A DNA stretch of 49,677 nt from CAZSDU01 sp964605775 (GCA_964605775.1 CAZSDU010000022.1:1-49677); one strand, 5' to 3'; numbered from the stretch's first letter, positions 26,253-35,963 are shown. The notes: a model not told the origin generated them from the letters alone. Made by a program: numbers and translations.

Positions 26253-29200
26253 TTAAAAATTCAGGTTCACCCCAATGGTAAATGATTTGCTCTGAGGTGG
26301 GCTCAGGTAGGTAACCCCCTGGGTTATGTTACCGCTTAAATCACGGTTAACTTCAGGATCCCATCCTTTGTATTTGGTCAATATCCACCAGTTCTGTGCC
26401 ATAAAATAAACACGGATACTGCTCATAGCGATTGTTTTAGACCATTCGTTGGGAAGGGTATAACCAATGGTGACCGTTTTCAAACGGAGGAAGGACCCAT
26501 CATCGAGATAGCGAGTGGAATTGTGGGTGGAATAGGTATTGCTCCACAATAACTGTGGAGTTTCGGTATTATCACCAGGTTTCTGCCAACGATCTTCGAT
26601 GGTTGTCATCTGATTCCAGTTGGAACCTATGGAACCACCTTCAAGGAATTTTCCATCATCCCTGTAAACATCATTTCCCCATTGAAAAGTAAACAAGACA
26701 GAAGCGTCAAATCCTTTCCAGCTAAAAATATTATTCAAGCCGCCAAACCAAGTGGGATAAGGATTTCCAACCACTTTTGCATGGTTAGCAAAGAAGTTGG
26801 GATCGGCATCATCCCAGGGTCCGATTGAACCATCAGCAAGCACGAATAATTCTCCGCCAGTTTTTGGATCCACTCCGTAATATTCAACCAAACGCCAGGC
26901 GCCAACCGGATGTCCGGCCTGAGCATAGTTATTTCCATAATTTTCTCCAGCAATGATCTGCCCCTGAATATCAACGATTTCATTACGGTTATTGTTGATG
27001 TTAAACTCCGTTTGCCACTTGAATTTTCCGACCAGATTATTGGAGGTCAGGAAAATTTCAATCCCTTTATTGTACATTGAGCCAACGTTTTTTGTTACCG
27101 TGGAAGCACCGCTGGTTTGAGGAACGTTTACATTCAGCAACATATCTGTTGTATATTTATAATAATAGTCGAAACCTCCAGATAATCTACCGTTCCATAA
27201 ACCGAAATCCAGTCCGATGTCGACTTGCGATGTTTTTTCCCAGCCAAGGTTAGGATTGGCAATGTTGGCGATTTTGATACCCGGTAAACCGTTATAAGTA
27301 GAAGAGTTATAGGAACCAAAATAACTATAGTCACCGATTTCAGCATTTCCCATGATCCCGTAACTACCTCTCAGCTTAAAGTAAGTCAAAACTTTTTTAA
27401 CGGATTCCGGAATGAATTTTTCTTCGGTAATGGTCCATCCTACGGAAGTAGATGGGAACCATCCCCATTTATGTCCCGGACCGAACCTGGAAGAAGCATC
27501 CCGGCGTAAGCTCACGGTCAGGTAGTATTTATTATTATAGGAATAGGAAGCTCTACCCATATAGGAAAGGAATCCGTATGCAGAAGTCCAGTTCCCTCCC
27601 GTGATAATGGAGGCATTTCCGGGTTGGGTATAAGCTGAACTGGGGAAATTAGTTCCGGTGATCCAGCTCCCGGCGGTGCTGCTGTTCTGAACCTGCATTC
27701 CAAGAAATCCAGATACATCATGTTTCCCAAAAACTTTATTAAAATTCAGGGAGAGCATGTTGGTATAGGTTTCCACCTGAACGCGGCGGTCTGTAGCATT
27801 GACAGAGGAGGCCTCGCGGGTGATCGGTCCTTCATATTTATAGTCCTTGACATAAACATTATTCAAACCGAATTCATCTCGGATTGATAACCAGTTCGTA
27901 AAATTAAATTCACCGAATACATTGGCCAGAATTGAGAAAGTATTGGCAGAATATTTAAGATCATCCCGGGAAGCAACGATATTGGTACCATTGGATGTTT
28001 TCGGTGCAAAATAATCTCCTCCGGCAGTATAGACAGGCATAATGGGAAGCGATCGGCTTTGGGCAGTTCCCAGTCCACCGGCCCAACCTGTCGGCACCCT
28101 TTTGTTGATGGTATAGGACAAACCCACATTGGCACCAAATTTAAAGTGATCGGAAGCGATGTGAGAAAAGTTTACACGGCCATTGTATCTTGTAAAATCA
28201 TTGGCTTTGATAAACCCTTTTTCATCATAATATGCCCCGTTGATATAGTACTGCGTTCTTGCAGTACCTCCCGTTGCAGATAATGAAGCATTCTGAATAA
28301 ATCCCTGCTGGAGGGATTCATCCAGCCAGTTAGTGTTAGTATTGTCAATGATTTTTTTATTGGCTGCCAGGGTTGCATTTTTCTGCTCTTCCGTGAAGTT
28401 ATTGTAATTTCCTTCATACAGGAGATTGGTATTATAAATCCCATACGGAAGGTTTTCGTAATAGGCACGGTAATCGTTGGAAATATCCTTACCTGAGTTG
28501 GTCCATGCTTCTTTGGTCAATGCGAGGTATCTGGAACCGTCAAGAATTTTCAGGCGGTTCGTCACTGTGGTTACTCCGGCATAGTAATTGAAACTGAAGT
28601 TGGTTTTTGGTTTTCCCTCACCAAGTTTACCCTGCTTTGTGGTGATCAGTACAACCCCGTTGGCTGAACGTGCACCATAAATGGCTGCGGCTGCAGCATC
28701 CTTCAGAATTTCAATGGAGGCTATATCCGCAGGGTCAATTTGTGACAACACATTGGATTTGTCAGGGAAACCCGACTCGTTGGTTAAACTTCCCGTTACC
28801 GCAGGGATACCATCAACCACATACAGGGGTTCGCTGCTGGCTAACAAAGAAGAAGTTCCCCGAACGCGGAAAGTGACAGCCCCACCCGGCAATCCGTTGT
28901 CAGAAGTGATCTGTACCCCTGGAGTACGACCTTGCAAAGCCTTCCCGAAGTTTTCAACCGGAATGGAAGCTATTTCCGCAGCTTTAACTGTTGAAATAGA
29001 GCTTGTTACATCTCTTTTGCGTTTGGTTCCAAAACCCACGACAACGATTTCATCCAGTTGAAGATTATCTTCAGCAATACCGAAATCCTGGGTCAGGATC
29101 TGGTCTTTCTGAATATTCAGTGTAACTGTCATGCGTTGGTATCCCGTGTAACTGCAGATAATGACGACCTTGCCTGCAGGAACTTTCAGGGTGTACTTAC

Positions 29201-29387
29201 CATCAGCAGCAGTAGAAACACCGATGGACGTTCCTTCGACATAGACGTTGGCTCCAGGCAATTGCTCACCTGTGGCTTTATCGGTGACGACCCCCGTCAG
29301 GGTACCTGTCTGTCCAAAGGCAGCCGACAAACCAAAGCCAACAAATGCGAATAGGAAAAACAATTGAAAGTGTAAAATTTTCCTCAT
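26253..29387 (-). CDS. susC: SusC/RagA-family TonB-dependent receptor
   Basis: The protein has 1044 residues. A signal peptide is followed by a carboxypeptidase-regulatory-like domain (about 27-110, GTLTGVVTDKATGEQLPGAN). The SusC box is LQLDEIVVVGFGTKRKRDV, and the plug contains NFGKALQGRTPGVQ and YVVDGIPAV. The rest is a long outer-membrane barrel ending in SFTIGVNLNF. It imports glucan oligosaccharides using TonB/ExbBD energy, with SusD as lid. It is divergent from the T9SS starch-binding-like gene at 29509 across a very AT-rich gap, which suggests coordinated control. Confidence 0.96.
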   Translation of the reverse strand: MRKILHFQLFFLFAFVGFGLSAAFGQTGTLTGVVTDKATGEQLPGANVYVEGTSIGVSTAADGKYTLKVPAGKVVIICSYTGYQRMTVTLNIQKDQILTQDFGIAEDNLQLDEIVVVGFGTKRKRDVTSSISTVKAAEIASIPVENFGKALQGRTPGVQITSDNGLPGGAVTFRVRGTSSLLASSEPLYVVDGIPAVTGSLTNESGFPDKSNVLSQIDPADIASIEILKDAAAAAIYGARSANGVVLITTKQGKLGEGKPKTNFSFNYYAGVTTVTNRLKILDGSRYLALTKEAWTNSGKDISNDYRAYYENLPYGIYNTNLLYEGNYNNFTEEQKNATLAANKKIIDNTNTNWLDESLQQGFIQNASLSATGGTARTQYYINGAYYDEKGFIKANDFTRYNGRVNFSHIASDHFKFGANVGLSYTINKRVPTGWAGGLGTAQSRSLPIMPVYTAGGDYFAPKTSNGTNIVASRDDLKYSANTFSILANVFGEFNFTNWLSIRDEFGLNNVYVKDYKYEGPITREASSVNATDRRVQVETYTNMLSLNFNKVFGKHDVSGFLGMQVQNSSTAGSWITGTNFPSSAYTQPGNASIITGGNWTSAYGFLSYMGRASYSYNNKYYLTVSLRRDASSRFGPGHKWGWFPSTSVGWTITEEKFIPESVKKVLTYFKLRGSYGIMGNAEIGDYSYFGSYNSSTYNGLPGIKIANIANPNLGWEKTSQVDIGLDFGLWNGRLSGGFDYYYKYTTDMLLNVNVPQTSGASTVTKNVGSMYNKGIEIFLTSNNLVGKFKWQTEFNINNNRNEIVDIQGQIIAGENYGNNYAQAGHPVGAWRLVEYYGVDPKTGGELFVLADGSIGPWDDADPNFFANHAKVVGNPYPTWFGGLNNIFSWKGFDASVLFTFQWGNDVYRDDGKFLEGGSIGSNWNQMTTIEDRWQKPGDNTETPQLLWSNTYSTHNSTRYLDDGSFLRLKTVTIGYTLPNEWSKTIAMSSIRVYFMAQNWWILTKYKGWDPEVNRDLSGNITQGVTYLSPPQSKSFTIGVNLNF

Positions 29388-29508
29388 AGCATAAAATTTT
29401 TGGTTATAATTATTTGTTGTAAAAATATAAAAGAATTTATTAAAATTTTAATTTTTTATTATCTTTGTATAAAGTAAATTTATTAAAAATTAACCAAAAT
29501 CAAAGCCT
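29388..29508. promoter_or_regulatory. AT-rich divergent promoter region between susC and the T9SS binding-protein gene
   Basis: The 121-bp region is mostly A and T. On the plus strand TATCTTTG (29460-29467) is an exact -7 match 41 bp before the start at 29509. On the minus strand only a weaker candidate, TATATTTT (29422-29429 read in reverse), is seen for susC. No clear operator palindrome is visible. Confidence 0.5.
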
Positions 29509-31539
29509 ATGAAAAATTTTACCCATTCCTTACTGAAAAATCTGATGGTAATTCTTACCATTATTATGTTTTCAGGTATTGCAAGGGCACAGATGCCGGC
29601 TGCCATTTCGATGGAGCCTTCTGATGCCACGGTCTTCGATTCCATCACGTTGACTTTCAACCCTGTTCTGGCTTGTTTCCAGGATGGTTCTTTAACCGGT
29701 GTTCCCATTGTTTATATGCATTCAGGGGTGACGACTTCAGCCGGTAATTGGCAAAATGTAATTGAGTATAACCATACCGGAGCCAATGGCCAGTCCCCTC
29801 AGTTGACACCCAATGGTGATGGTACCTACTCCATTGGTTACCGGCCATCTGCCTTTTATGGAATAGCTGAAGGCACCATTGTTACTAAACTCTGCATGGT
29901 TTTTAATGATGGCCAATGGGATTCCAAAGACGGACGTGATTTTGATCCGGCCAATCCACCCAACTGCACGGACTTTCTCATTCCTTTGAAATTCTCTTCC
30001 AGCGAGCCAAAATTCAAATTCACGGTGAACATGGAAAAAATGGTTAATGAAGGATTGTTTGATCCCATTGCAGATGCTGTTTATGCCAACCTGCTTACTC
30101 CGACGAATATGGAAGTAGAACTTTCACCCGGAATTGGCGCAGATCAATATAAGTTCACCGGTATGATTGAAAGCGGTCTGGATTCCGGTGCTACTTATAC
30201 TTATAAATATCGTATCAATGATGCCGATTTCGAAACGGTAAGCCGTGAAATCACTGCCAATCCAGGAACAACTGCCGTTACCGCCTGGTGGAATGACGAT
30301 CCCATCAATGTCTCTACTTTTATGGTGGATATGACTTATTGGATTGCTGCCGGAAAATTCGACCCGGCCGTGGATGTACTGGATATGCCAGGCTCTATGA
30401 ATGGATGGGCAGGTTCACCAGATATGACTCCGGTACCCGGAAAAGCCAATCTCTACCAGGTTGAGTATACCCTTGACCCGGCAACCATTTATGAATACAA
30501 ATACCGGATCAACCATGACTGGGACAATGCTGAATTCCCGGGTGGCGGGCCCAACCGTATGACCTGGGGACCCCCAGTACCCAAAACCATATTGAGTGTA
30601 TATGACAATTACAAACCAGGAACACTTCCTGTGACTTTTAAATGCCATATGTCGTATCAGATCAAGGCCGGTCATTTCGATCCTACCACTGAATACCTCG
30701 ATATTGCAGGGAACCTGAACGGATGGGGCGCTTATGACGTTCTTTTCGACAGATCAAATCCACATGACAGCGTGTACCAGATTACCTTGAATGCCGATAC
30801 CAATAACATGGGCACTTCACCTGTGGAATTTAAATTCCGGTTCAACGGAGATTGGAACACTTCTGAATTTCCCGGCGGCGGCCCCAACCGCAAGTATTTC
30901 CTGTTGGATACTGCAGGCGGCGTCCAGAACATCGTTGATGTTTGGTACAGTGATTTAAATCCAAATATTCTCACACCACCCTGGGCCTATGACCTCGAGA
31001 TCACTGGAACACTGATCGTTGGTCAGGATCTGACCGGTCAATACACCTATGAAAATGTGAATGGAATCCCGGAAGGCGCTTCAACCTACAAGTGGTATAC
31101 TGCAGATGACAACCAGGGGACCAATCTGGCTGAGATCCCGGGCATTGTAACCATTGGTTATTCCCCGACTGAACTTGAGACCGGAAAATTCCTGGCCTTT
31201 GAGGTAACCCCGATTGCTGCAAGCGGCGATTCAGCTATCGGAAAGCCGGTGATGGTCTATTCCTTGGACAAAATTGGCGGTGTCGGCATCAAAGAAGTCG
31301 GAAACACCTATGTGAACTTTTACCCGAATCCCGTCACCTCACAAATCACTTTCGAACACCTCGGCGACATTGCACGCATTGAAGTATTTAGCATTGTCGG
31401 ACAACAAGTGATGACATTCAACAACCTCAGAACTGAAAAAATGATTGTAAATACCAGTAACCTAAAAGCCGGTATTTATTTCCTCCGGTTCTATGGCAAG
31501 GATAACAGCTTTACGACAGCAAAGTTTGTTAAGAACTAA
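29509..31539 (+). CDS. T9SS-exported multi-module starch-binding-like protein
   Basis: The protein has 676 residues with a signal peptide ending near ARAQ. Residues about 25-165 form an N-terminal domain (VYMHSGVTTSAGNWQNV and SAFYGIAEGTIVTKLCMVF) that recurs at the N-terminus of the amylase encoded at 31615. Three related modules follow, at about 167-265, 266-370 and 371-480. Modules two and three carry VLDMPGSMNGWAGSPDM and YLDIAGNLNGWGAYDV, then DWDNAEFPGGGPNR and DWNTSEFPGGGPNR. The linker YTYENVNGIPEGAS and the T9SS tail FYPNPVTSQITF match the paralogue at 11063. These look like repeated CBM48-type glucan-binding folds. Its place beside susC and the surface amylase supports a SusE/SusF-like surface-binding role, reached by T9SS rather than by lipidation (inference). 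Confidence 0.78.
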   Translation: MKNFTHSLLKNLMVILTIIMFSGIARAQMPAAISMEPSDATVFDSITLTFNPVLACFQDGSLTGVPIVYMHSGVTTSAGNWQNVIEYNHTGANGQSPQLTPNGDGTYSIGYRPSAFYGIAEGTIVTKLCMVFNDGQWDSKDGRDFDPANPPNCTDFLIPLKFSSSEPKFKFTVNMEKMVNEGLFDPIADAVYANLLTPTNMEVELSPGIGADQYKFTGMIESGLDSGATYTYKYRINDADFETVSREITANPGTTAVTAWWNDDPINVSTFMVDMTYWIAAGKFDPAVDVLDMPGSMNGWAGSPDMTPVPGKANLYQVEYTLDPATIYEYKYRINHDWDNAEFPGGGPNRMTWGPPVPKTILSVYDNYKPGTLPVTFKCHMSYQIKAGHFDPTTEYLDIAGNLNGWGAYDVLFDRSNPHDSVYQITLNADTNNMGTSPVEFKFRFNGDWNTSEFPGGGPNRKYFLLDTAGGVQNIVDVWYSDLNPNILTPPWAYDLEITGTLIVGQDLTGQYTYENVNGIPEGASTYKWYTADDNQGTNLAEIPGIVTIGYSPTELETGKFLAFEVTPIAASGDSAIGKPVMVYSLDKIGGVGIKEVGNTYVNFYPNPVTSQITFEHLGDIARIEVFSIVGQQVMTFNNLRTEKMIVNTSNLKAGIYFLRFYGKDNSFTTAKFVKN

Positions 31540-31554
31540 ACCTGTCTGATCCTG

Positions 31555-31586
31555 AAAAACCCGGTCTTTCAGACCGGGTTTTTTTA
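31555..31586 (+). terminator. Rho-independent terminator
   Basis: The 9-bp stem ACCCGGTCT/AGACCGGGT (31559-31567 and 31571-31579) has a 3-nt loop, A-run on the left and T7 on the right. It ends immediately before the -7 box of the next gene. Confidence 0.92.
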
Positions 31587-31594
31587 TATCTTTG
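31587..31594 (+). promoter_or_regulatory. -7 box (TATCTTTG) for the T9SS amylase gene
   Basis: An exact TAnnTTTG match 20 bp before the start codon at 31615. It begins right after the T-tract of the upstream terminator, so the terminator hairpin occupies the place of the -33 region. Confidence 0.55.
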
Positions 31595-31614
31595 TCTAAG
31601 CTAAATCAAACCTT

Positions 31615-34497
31615 ATGGGAACATTAATGAAAATAATCCCGACCCTATTTTATTTTCTTCTCCTTTTCTGTTCCACTTTTTCTCTATTCGGACAGGTCAT
31701 CGTCACCACACCCATGTTTCCGGCAGATAAGGATTCTGTGACCATTTTATTCGATGCGGCGAAAGGGAATGCAGAACTCAAAGATGTTCCCCCTCCCATT
31801 TATGCCCATACCGGGGTGATTACGGATAAAAGTACCAGCCCGGGGGATTGGAAGTATGTGGTGGCCGGATGGTCGGAAAATATTCCGAAAGCACAGATGA
31901 CCCCGCTCGGGAACAACCTTTACGAGCTGAAGATTAACCCCAGCATCAGAAACTTTTATGGCGTTCCGTCCAATGAAGAAATATTGAAAATGGCTTTTGT
32001 TTTCAGGAATTCCAATGGAAGCAAAGTCGGACGTAATGAAGATGGAGGAGATATTTTTGCGGATGTTTACCCTTCCGTAACCAGCGTGAATATCGTCCTT
32101 CCTTCCAATAAAGAACTTTATCTCCGCCAATCAGATACCATAATTATTTCCGCAGTAAGTCCTCTGGCCGATTCTTTAAAAATAATTCATCACACCGAAA
32201 TCCATAAAGCCGTGGCAGGGAAATATATTTACGATACCATACTTGCGGATAATTTCGGACAAAATTGGATGAAACGGTGGATCAAGGTCATCGCTGAAAA
32301 TGATACTGCTTCGGCAGCCGATTCGTTTTTTTATACCGTCATACCTTCTTCACCTGTGGCCAGCCTTCCTCCTGATATATCGGATGGCATCAATTACCTG
32401 GACGAGTATTCCGCTATTCTGTGTCTCTATGCTCCTGGCAAGAAACATGCCTTTTTACTCGGTGATTTTAACGATTGGAAGATCGACTCAACCTATTATA
32501 TGAATATCACTCCCGACGGAAAAAGGTTCTGGATTCAACTCGGCAATCTAATCCCTAAAAAAGAGTATATTTTTCAATACCTTGTGAATGGCAGTATCCA
32601 GATCGGGGATCCTTATGCAGATAAAGTCAGCGACTGGAATGACGCCTATATCTCTTCAACAACCTATCCCGGCTTAATGCCCTATCCCAGCGGTAAAGCC
32701 AGTGGTGTTGCCACTTATCTGCAGACTGACCAGGATCCATATCCCTGGAAATCCATCTCCTTCACTCCACCTGCCATAACTGACCTGGTCATCTATGAAC
32801 TGCTAATCCGGGATTTTACCAGCCGCCATGATTTTCCTTCGCTCATAGACACCCTTGATTATTTAAAAAACCTTGGAATCAATGCCATTGAACTGATGCC
32901 AATCATGGAATTCGAAGGAAATATCAGCTGGGGTTATAACCCCGACTTTTCCTTTGCTGTGGATAAATACTACGGTACAAAAAACGGATTGAAACAATTC
33001 GTGGAAGCAGCCCACTCAAAGGGAATCGCGGTCATCCTCGACATCGTATGCAATCACCATTTCGGACTTTCACCCCTCGTGCAGTTATACTGGGATGGCA
33101 GCGGACAACGGCCTGCTGCAGATAATCCCTGGTTCAACCAGATTCCCAGACATCCTTACAATGTGGGTTATGACTTCAATCATGAATCTCCGGCCACTAA
33201 GTCTTATATGGAAAGACTGGTCAAGTATTGGCTCCAGGAATACCGTGTGGATGGGTACAGGTTTGACCTGTCAAAAGGGTTCACGCAAAAGAACTCATAT
33301 CCGGATAATGTAAGCCTCTGGGGTCAGTATGACGGCAATCGCATAAGTATACTGAAAAACTACTGCAATGTGATCCATTCGGTCAAGCCTGAGGCTTATG
33401 TGATCCTGGAACATTTTGCCGACAATACGGAAGAAAAAGAATTATCCGCCAATGACATGTTGCTTTGGGGGAATATGAATGGCCCCTATGGTCAGGCTGC
33501 CATGGGTTATAACTCCAACAACACCTCTGACCTGTCATGGGCATCTTATAAAAAAAGGGGATGGACCCAGCCCAACCTCATTGCCTACATGGAAAGTCAT
33601 GATGAAGAAAGGCTGATGTTCAAGAATATAAAATATGGAAACAGCACACAACCGCCTTATAACCCCAAAGACACAACCACGGCCTTAAAAAGGATGGAAC
33701 TAGACGCCAACTTCTTCTTTAGCATTCCCGGACCGAAAATGATCTGGCAATTCGGAGAACTGGGATATGATTATTCCATTAATTATCCCAGCGGGACTTC
33801 TGATTCACGGCTTTCACCAAAACCAATCCGATGGGATTATTACAACCAATGGAGAAGGCATTACACCCAACAGATCTTTGCCTCCCTCATTCACCTGAAA
33901 AAGAACCAAGCCGCATTCCGTACAACGGATTTCACCCTCGATGTCGGGACCGCAGTCAAACGGATCCAATTAAGGCATAGCAGTATGGATGCTACGATAC
34001 TTGGAAATTTCGATATCATTGACCGTGACATCGTTCCCAATTTTACCAAATCAGGAGTGTGGTATGAATATTTCACCGGTGACTCTCTGAATGTGGTCTC
34101 CACCATCGATCCACTTCCTTTTCATGCCGGGGAATACAGGTTATATACAACGCTCCGGCTGCCTAAACCTGTTTTTACAAGTGTGGATGATCATCCCGGG
34201 ATTGTTTCCAAAAAGAATGCCGTTCAAGTTTATCCAAACCCCTCCGATGGGATTTTCTACTTTGAATTCAATCTGGATAAACCTGGTTTGGCCAGGCTTT
34301 GCATTTATAATCTATATGGTCAGAAAATCGGGATTATCTTCAGTGAACACCTTGGCCAGGGTAAACATCTTTTCCAATGGAACGGACAGGATGGCGTATC
34401 CCGTAAAGCAACCCCCGGCATCTATTTCTATCATCTTGAAACGGATTCTTTCAGGGACAGCGGGAAAATAATCCTGGGAAGGGCAACCCATCCCTGA
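31615..34497 (+). CDS. Surface alpha-amylase (GH13) with N-terminal binding domains and T9SS sorting domain
   Basis: The protein has 960 residues. The signal peptide ends near FSLFGQ; a second ATG at 31627 is an alternative start. Residues about 30-160 match the N-terminal domain of the protein encoded at 29509 (PPIYAHTGVITDKSTSPGDW). A second beta domain and a CBM48-like module follow (about 275-365, KHAFLLGDFNDWKIDSTYYM). The GH13 barrel (about 390-800) has Asp551 in VDGYRFDLSKGF, Glu599 in YVILEHFADN, and Asp663 in YMESHDEER. The last 80 or so residues, from QVYPNPSDGIFYFEFN, are a T9SS type A sorting domain. It is expected to be a secreted or surface-attached starch-degrading enzyme that feeds SusCD. 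Its stop lies 7 bp from the convergent gene at 34505. Confidence 0.92.
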   Translation: MGTLMKIIPTLFYFLLLFCSTFSLFGQVIVTTPMFPADKDSVTILFDAAKGNAELKDVPPPIYAHTGVITDKSTSPGDWKYVVAGWSENIPKAQMTPLGNNLYELKINPSIRNFYGVPSNEEILKMAFVFRNSNGSKVGRNEDGGDIFADVYPSVTSVNIVLPSNKELYLRQSDTIIISAVSPLADSLKIIHHTEIHKAVAGKYIYDTILADNFGQNWMKRWIKVIAENDTASAADSFFYTVIPSSPVASLPPDISDGINYLDEYSAILCLYAPGKKHAFLLGDFNDWKIDSTYYMNITPDGKRFWIQLGNLIPKKEYIFQYLVNGSIQIGDPYADKVSDWNDAYISSTTYPGLMPYPSGKASGVATYLQTDQDPYPWKSISFTPPAITDLVIYELLIRDFTSRHDFPSLIDTLDYLKNLGINAIELMPIMEFEGNISWGYNPDFSFAVDKYYGTKNGLKQFVEAAHSKGIAVILDIVCNHHFGLSPLVQLYWDGSGQRPAADNPWFNQIPRHPYNVGYDFNHESPATKSYMERLVKYWLQEYRVDGYRFDLSKGFTQKNSYPDNVSLWGQYDGNRISILKNYCNVIHSVKPEAYVILEHFADNTEEKELSANDMLLWGNMNGPYGQAAMGYNSNNTSDLSWASYKKRGWTQPNLIAYMESHDEERLMFKNIKYGNSTQPPYNPKDTTTALKRMELDANFFFSIPGPKMIWQFGELGYDYSINYPSGTSDSRLSPKPIRWDYYNQWRRHYTQQIFASLIHLKKNQAAFRTTDFTLDVGTAVKRIQLRHSSMDATILGNFDIIDRDIVPNFTKSGVWYEYFTGDSLNVVSTIDPLPFHAGEYRLYTTLRLPKPVFTSVDDHPGIVSKKNAVQVYPNPSDGIFYFEFNLDKPGLARLCIYNLYGQKIGIIFSEHLGQGKHLFQWNGQDGVSRKATPGIYFYHLETDSFRDSGKIILGRATHP

Positions 34498-34504
34498 TCT
34501 GTTT

Positions 34505-35944
34505 TCACAATATCCGAACGGGACTGAAAAACAAAAAGAAAATCAAATCCCGGTATACTTTTTGATAGGCAAGATCGTCGGGAATAAGATCAGGATGTTT
34601 TTGCCTGTACTCCTGAGCTTTTTCCAGATATTTCAAAGCCATTTCCGGTTTTTTCGACTCCAGGCAGCCTGATGCGACACCAAGGTAGGATTGATAGATG
34701 CCCAGTGCAGTCTCGCTTAACACTTTCCGGATAATTATGGAATCGGCCATGTACATCCTTGATGCGGGAAATAAATTCCAGTTTTCCATCAGGGCTTTTG
34801 CTTCTGCAAACTGACTACTACGGATCAGTTCAGAGGCAAGTCCGAGATATGAATGGTAAAGCTGTTTGGCTAAAAAACCCATCAATGTATCGCGGTTTGC
34901 ATCCGGATACATCTTGGCAAGGATAATTTCTGTAATATAGCGATCATCCTGAAAAATGTTAAAAGAAAACCGGTGATCGAGATAATCCTGGTAAATATAA
35001 CCATGTTGTTCGCCAAGCAGTTGTGCACGCCTGATGTAGGATAATATACGAGAAGTGAAAAAATTTGTATAGTCCCGTATATCCCCATGCCAGGGAATTG
35101 CTTCTGAGGCCATGAGCAGGTCAAGGAAGTTGTAATGCAGAGAGCGTGCCTTGCGGTATGTGTTTTGGAGCTTTCCCATCAGATTCAGAAAATCCTCATT
35201 TTCTCCCAGTAAATTTTCCGGAAAGTGTCTTTCCATGATTCGATGCAGGATTTTATCCGATTCTTCGACCTGAATAAAAGCTGCAGGTATCCGGCCAGCA
35301 TCATCAAGGTTAATTGCTTCATGAAAAACATCCAGGGAATCCAGAATGATCAGGCTGGCATAATAGTCATTAATCAGCTGAATCTTTTCCTTTATTCTCA
35401 CCAGCGAAAGGGTATCGTAGTAAAGTTTAATATCCTTTACTGTAAGCGTATCGATTCCCGGGTCAAAATATGGAACATGGCCAGCAATAATCATCTTACT
35501 CGCATTTTTCTCTATTTTTTCATCGAAAGCCGATATGGAAAAAAACTCCGGATTGTTTTTCCTGGCCCAAAGTACCCCAAATTTAATCCTCGGAGGAAGT
35601 AAAACATCTGAAATATTGAATTTGCGATATAACACATCTCCTTCGACAACCGGATTCAAACAGAATATCCTGAGGGTGATATCCCCCTGATTCTTTTCCA
35701 ACTCGATTTGGATGGAATAATTAACCGCGATCTTCACATGCTGAGGGTCTTTCAATAAATCTTTAGCCATTTCCCTGAGTATTTCATTCTCCATAGAATA
35801 CTCAGATCCGGGCGAAAAGGAATAGGGAATAAAATATGTACAGGGCGTGACGGAATGAAAAACAATCTCCTGGGCTGATAATAATAAAAAATGAAAAAAA
35901 AATGATGGTATTAGTATGATTAACCTCCAGTCCCAGTGTTTCAT
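34505..35944 (-). CDS. Hypothetical exported protein with helical repeats (479 aa)
   Basis: I do not recognise a family. The first 25 residues form a signal peptide (RLIILIPSFFFHFLLLSAQ). The first half is mixed alpha/beta. The second half is rich in helices with TPR-like spacing, for example LASELIRSSQFAEAKALMEN and SGCLESKKPEMALKYLEKAQ. No catalytic motif or lipobox is evident. It is a single gene with an exact -7 box 19 bp upstream, divergent from the RND efflux operon, so shared control with efflux is possible. The gap to the convergent amylase gene is only 7 bp, so no independent terminator is present. Confidence 0.7.
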   Translation of the reverse strand: MKHWDWRLIILIPSFFFHFLLLSAQEIVFHSVTPCTYFIPYSFSPGSEYSMENEILREMAKDLLKDPQHVKIAVNYSIQIELEKNQGDITLRIFCLNPVVEGDVLYRKFNISDVLLPPRIKFGVLWARKNNPEFFSISAFDEKIEKNASKMIIAGHVPYFDPGIDTLTVKDIKLYYDTLSLVRIKEKIQLINDYYASLIILDSLDVFHEAINLDDAGRIPAAFIQVEESDKILHRIMERHFPENLLGENEDFLNLMGKLQNTYRKARSLHYNFLDLLMASEAIPWHGDIRDYTNFFTSRILSYIRRAQLLGEQHGYIYQDYLDHRFSFNIFQDDRYITEIILAKMYPDANRDTLMGFLAKQLYHSYLGLASELIRSSQFAEAKALMENWNLFPASRMYMADSIIIRKVLSETALGIYQSYLGVASGCLESKKPEMALKYLEKAQEYRQKHPDLIPDDLAYQKVYRDLIFFLFFSPVRIL

Positions 35945-35963
35945 GAAAAAAAAGTGCTTAACG

